In this document: positions 19,955 to 23,127 of the stretch, piece by piece
Layout: each line of letters opens with the position of its first letter
Position numbering within the stretch: position 1 is the stretch's first letter
IMG/VR virus record: IMGVR_UViG_3300042485_003792
Coordinates: 1-23,127 of that record
DNA: 23,127 nucleotides
Direction: 5' to 3' (one strand)
Source: a virus
Made by a program: the position numbers and the translations under genes
Notes under the pieces: model-generated
Databases searched by the model: none
Told to the model about the DNA's origin: nothing
Seen by the model: the letters and a program-made list of their open reading frames with translations, nothing else

Positions 19955-22900
19955 AAACCTAAATCTTGTAACTGTTTGATTGTGTTAGCAGCCGATGTGT
20001 GAAGTATACCTATACCACCATTAGCATTCCATGAATCGATAGTATCTTTTCTATCGTCAATTAAAATTTTATCGGGACCTGCAAAGTCGGCTTTTCTACC
20101 AGCAGAACGGAAATATAATTTACGCATATTAGGTAAACGTTGAACCCACTCGGTTTTACCTTGCATTGATTCATTGTTTTCTAACTTATAACGATCTTCA
20201 AATGGGATATCAAAATTAACAGAAGGGGCGGTTAAAACATATGGGTTATATCCTTTAATATAGTCCCAAAGTTGTTTTCCATCGGGCATCCAATCTAGAC
20301 TAGCCCAATATGATTTATCGGATATGTTTTTTTCTTTTAAACTTTTTCCAAATAACTTCCAAAATTCACTTTTACCTTGAGCGTCGGCTTGTTTAGTAGA
20401 TAAACCGGTTAAATCTTTATACCCTTTATCAAAATCTACTAACACACCGTCCATGTCACAAAATATCACATATTTCTTCTCTCCCATTTCCTTATCCATT
20501 TTTTTAACACCCGTATCGTAAAGGTATGAGGACTCTTTTACGTAGGCACTGGTAAAGGAAGGTAAACTTAAAGCTTTTGCTCTTTTAGCCCATAAATCAA
20601 GAATTTCTTTTCTTTCTTGAGGGTTAACTGGTTGTTTATCTAAGTAATCATCTATAACCTCTAAATAAGGTTTACGAGATTTTTTAGCCTTAAAGTAAAG
20701 ACCTTGAAGCATCGCATCTACTTCTTTTTCTAATTTAAAATAGTCTGACTTAGGGAGCAAATCTACATCAATTAGATTTCTGATGAATTCATCATCTTCC
20801 ATATATTTGCTAGGTCTTACTAACCTAGGATCATCACTATCTGTTCCACCTTTTAGATTTTCACCATCTTGTGTTAGGTGTTCAAGCTCGTGTCTTATAA
20901 CGTCCTTTAGATCAAATGAGACTGTCTGCCAATCTATATCTTTTGGGATTTCAAATCTAACGGTAAGGAGAGGTTGAATTCTTTTCCTTTTAGCATCAAA
21001 TCCTGCGTTAGCACCTCCACCTACTTTGTAAGTGTCGTCTGTATAGATTGCTTGAACTACAAAGTCAAATTCAAACTCATCAGAGACAAAATCTACTTCC
21101 TCGTCTGCTGGTCCTACTACAAATAACTCGTCTACTACTTTTTTACCAACATCATATCCGTCTTTCATTAACTCGAAAGCAAAACTAGAAAGTTCGTTAG
21201 TGAGTTTATCGTATCGACCTTCGTTTACTTGTTCTTCTTCTAAACCTTGAGCTAACTCACGAGCATATTGATTTAAACCAAAAGGATCTTTTACTTTACC
21301 ACTTGGATTATTTTGTTTTTTATAATCATCCATATTTTTATTGGATGTTTTTTGACCATCTTCTTCAATACTATCAGTCCAGTTACGGAATGTCATTGTA
21401 CCTTTTAGATTAGCTTCTTTTTCAAGATCATTGATATGATCATCCTCTAAAGTGTTTGTAGTGGATACATCTCCTAATCTACCCTCCAGGTTTTGGATAT
21501 GGTGAATCATCTCATGCGCGAAAGAACGCACAATATCTTTGGGATGACGCCCGTAAGTGTATAGGGTGATAGACTTATTGTCATTATCATAGTACGCGGT
21601 TCTACCCAGGAATTTCTCAGCATTATCCACATCATCACCTACTAGCTTAATGCTGGGGACTGGATCAATATTGTACCCTTTCCCACGCATGTAATTAGTT
21701 AACTCGGCTATTTTTTCGAGTATATCGATTGAGGGGATAGTGTTTTCTGTTATATCTCTATAGTTTTGAGATGGTGGGAATGTTCCCATTTTTTTCTTAG
21801 CCTGTTCCTTTGTTTTATAGGGACCAAATTCTTGTCTAATACCAGGAGCAAATGGGTTGTCTTGAATATAGTAGTATTTATCTCCTCTTTTTTCAATAGC
21901 TCTGTAGCGGGGTGGATTACCAGATGCTGTTCTTTCTTTTACTGTTTTATATCCTGAACCGAATGGAGCTGATTTACCATCGTGATTAGGTGCTACGTTT
22001 TCTTTTTTTAAACGTTGTGTTTTTTCTTTAGATGCTTCTTTTTTCTGTTCGGCATAATCTAAAGCAGTTTTTAAACGTTTTTTAACTTCAGGGTCTTTTG
22101 CTCTCTCGTAAGCTGCTCTAACACGTTGGTGAATTAAGTTAATTACCTGAGATTTGCGAGCGTGTGGCTTTGACTTAAAAGATGCTTTAGAAAATGTATC
22201 TATAATATCCTGTTTAGTAGAGAATTTTACTTTAACTGTATCGCTTGGATTTTCATCAGTGTATAATCTACGAGATGATCCTTTTGGTTTTTTACCTGTT
22301 CCTTTTTTAGGATCTGCTTCCTCTAAACCACCAGGTGTAGCTAATTGTTTACCGGTTTTAGCGTCTATATCGTAACCGCAAGACCCTTCTTTAAAAACAG
22401 TAGGTTCTAAAATATTGTAGATATCTTCTTTCTCGTTAGCTGGTACTTCAGTAGGTAAATAAGTAAAGAATTGTTCTTTATCTCCTTTTTTAAGTGCTTT
22501 ACGAGCATTTGTTCCGCTCATATCACCCGATGGGGTTTTGATTACTCGAACCTCTAAATTAGGGTATTTTTCTTCTACCCCTTTAGTGCGGTTTTTGATA
22601 TCATCTAAATCATCCTCTCTACCCTCACGATAACCAATTACAAAATATACTTTTTCGTCTGGGTGGTTTTTAGCATAGCGCATTATATCGCCAATAGGGG
22701 TAGCTGATGGTTCTATTTGAACTTTGGATGGAAGTAATTCCTTGTAAATATCCCATACTTGTAAAGATTGTTCTTGCTCGATTCCGTCTCGAACACCACT
22801 TCCAACATAGATTATAAATTTATCTATGTCTTTAAAATCTTTTAAAGCTGTTTTAACTAAGTCAAAGTGACCTTTAGTGGGAGGTTTGAACCCCCCACCA

Positions 22901-23016
22901 TAGATAGCTGTGACGGATTGCCCGTCTATTAGCTCCCTAACCAGAAACTTAGTTAACTCGTCCAATTTATCTAAGCTTATTAATAAGCTCTTTTGCTTTA
23001 GTTTTCTTTTCTTCAA
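19951..23016 (-). CDS. Large multidomain protein: nucleotidyltransferase-like, two metallopeptidase-like regions, HAD phosphatase-like
   Basis: This is a 1021-residue protein if the ATG at 23016 is used. Domain 1 (about 35-195) is a cytidylyltransferase/NMNAT-type Rossmann domain with AIYGGGFKPPTKGHF (37-51) and MSGTNARKAL (166-175). A linker follows with a basic module (SSRRLYTDENPSDTVKVKFS, 247-266; VINLIHQRVRAAYERAKDPE, 291-310). Domain 2 (about 424-550) has FAHEMIHHIQNLEGR (H501, E502, H505) and E534 in LEKEANLKG. Domain 3 (about 600-790) has VIRHELEHLTQDGE (H709, E710, H713) and E765 in LEKEVDAMLQG. Domain 4 (848-1021) is HAD/5'-nucleotidase-like with FCDMDGVLVDFD (D854, D856), T929 and ILIDDRKD. 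(L/I)-x-E sites (LEEA at 231-234, ITEN at 422-425) and VNEG at 597-600 fall at linkers. The ATG overlaps the upstream gene by 50 bases; a TTG at 22965, one base after that stop, is an alternative start. Confidence 0.9.
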   Translation of the reverse strand: MKKRKLKQKSLLISLDKLDELTKFLVRELIDGQSVTAIYGGGFKPPTKGHFDLVKTALKDFKDIDKFIIYVGSGVRDGIEQEQSLQVWDIYKELLPSKVQIEPSATPIGDIMRYAKNHPDEKVYFVIGYREGREDDLDDIKNRTKGVEEKYPNLEVRVIKTPSGDMSGTNARKALKKGDKEQFFTYLPTEVPANEKEDIYNILEPTVFKEGSCGYDIDAKTGKQLATPGGLEEADPKKGTGKKPKGSSRRLYTDENPSDTVKVKFSTKQDIIDTFSKASFKSKPHARKSQVINLIHQRVRAAYERAKDPEVKKRLKTALDYAEQKKEASKEKTQRLKKENVAPNHDGKSAPFGSGYKTVKERTASGNPPRYRAIEKRGDKYYYIQDNPFAPGIRQEFGPYKTKEQAKKKMGTFPPSQNYRDITENTIPSIDILEKIAELTNYMRGKGYNIDPVPSIKLVGDDVDNAEKFLGRTAYYDNDNKSITLYTYGRHPKDIVRSFAHEMIHHIQNLEGRLGDVSTTNTLEDDHINDLEKEANLKGTMTFRNWTDSIEEDGQKTSNKNMDDYKKQNNPSGKVKDPFGLNQYARELAQGLEEEQVNEGRYDKLTNELSSFAFELMKDGYDVGKKVVDELFVVGPADEEVDFVSDEFEFDFVVQAIYTDDTYKVGGGANAGFDAKRKRIQPLLTVRFEIPKDIDWQTVSFDLKDVIRHELEHLTQDGENLKGGTDSDDPRLVRPSKYMEDDEFIRNLIDVDLLPKSDYFKLEKEVDAMLQGLYFKAKKSRKPYLEVIDDYLDKQPVNPQERKEILDLWAKRAKALSLPSFTSAYVKESSYLYDTGVKKMDKEMGEKKYVIFCDMDGVLVDFDKGYKDLTGLSTKQADAQGKSEFWKLFGKSLKEKNISDKSYWASLDWMPDGKQLWDYIKGYNPYVLTAPSVNFDIPFEDRYKLENNESMQGKTEWVQRLPNMRKLYFRSAGRKADFAGPDKILIDDRKDTIDSWNANGGIGILHTSAANTIKQLQDLGL

Positions 23017-23127
23017 TAGCTTTTTTAGCTGCTCTGTACTCTTCCATTTCTTTTTTAAGAGTATTTTTCTGCATCTCGTATTCTTTAAGGGCTTCTTTAG
23101 CGCGCTTACGAGCAGCTGATTTATTTG
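22967..23127 (-). CDS. C-terminal end of a Lys/Glu-rich coiled-coil protein (partial)
   Basis: The minus strand is open from the right edge to a TAA at 22967-22969 and encodes 52 residues, NKSAARKRAKEALKEYEMQK followed by NTLKKEMEEYRAAKKAIEEK and KTKAKELINKLR. It is an extended charged helix with heptad-like spacing, typical of the tail of a long coiled-coil or core protein. Its start lies outside the window. The last 50 coding bases overlap the ATG-initiated reading of the 1021-residue gene, or end one base before its alternative TTG. Function unknown. Confidence 0.78.
   Translation of the reverse strand, partial: NKSAARKRAKEALKEYEMQKNTLKKEMEEYRAAKKAIEEKKTKAKELINKLR

Noticed and set aside
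1-23127. CRISPR arrays, insertion sequences, integrase or attachment sites
   Set aside because: No spaced direct repeats of array type, no transposase or integrase motif and no terminal inverted repeats were seen. The only tandem repeats are coding ones.

Overview
This window reads as the late (structural) gene block of a T4-superfamily myovirus. Every convincing gene lies on the minus strand, so transcription runs from right to left. Genes are packed tightly, with many 1-base (TAATG) and 4-base (ATGA) stop/start overlaps. Three head-morphogenesis genes anchor the identification: terminase large subunit (5375-6940), portal (3461-5350) and prohead protease (189-797), in the T4 order 17-20-21. 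The tail sheath and tube genes that T4 carries between 17 and 20 are absent here. The host is probably a member of the Bacteroidota. Start codons are mostly preceded by A/T-rich leaders (such as AAAATAAAATAAAATG) instead of Shine-Dalgarno sequences, the DNA is AT-rich, and a 57-residue ORF resembles Hc1-type histone-like proteins common in that phylum. Host and lineage are inferences; no comparison was run.

Layout in the direction of transcription. (1) 23127-14088: a long array of uncharacterised, lysine- and glutamate-rich proteins. It includes a 1021-residue multidomain protein (nucleotidyltransferase-like, two HExxH metallopeptidase-like regions, a HAD/5'-nucleotidase-like end), a zinc-ribbon protein, several Cys-pair basic proteins, an Hc1-like protein, two 119-residue proteins sharing one N-terminus, and a PD-(D/E)XK nuclease-like protein. 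(2) 14085-10974: a Cys-rich virion-type protein, two hypotheticals, a very small protein-kinase-like protein, a mini-cupin and a glycine-rich protein, closed by a strong hairpin terminator at 10876-10916. (3) 10848-8299: a metabolic-looking island with an FAD-dependent oxidoreductase, a small hypothetical, a cupin and a P-loop kinase. (4) 8273-189: an AT-hook protein, a membrane-anchored protein, terminase, portal, five small genes in the T4 67/68 position, and the prohead protease, closed by a terminator at 138-163. A further gene starts at the extreme left edge.

The most interesting theme is that at least nine proteins begin with a short amphipathic leader ending in (L/I)-x-E, usually followed by G, A, N, S or T. 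This matches the capsid-targeting and cleavage signal that T4 gp21 processes on internal head proteins (T4 IPIII begins MKTYQEFIAE). The window also encodes the gp21-type protease. The simplest reading is a large set of head-packaged proteins, several with enzymatic folds (kinase-like, possibly nuclease-like), that could be ejected into the host with the DNA. This is an inference from motifs and needs virion proteomics.

A second theme is a recurrent motif, ATTTATA preceded by T or AT (coding strand TATTTATA), at six gene junctions, placed at or just after the upstream stop codon and usually 13-22 bases before the next ATG. It is a candidate late promoter for this phage.
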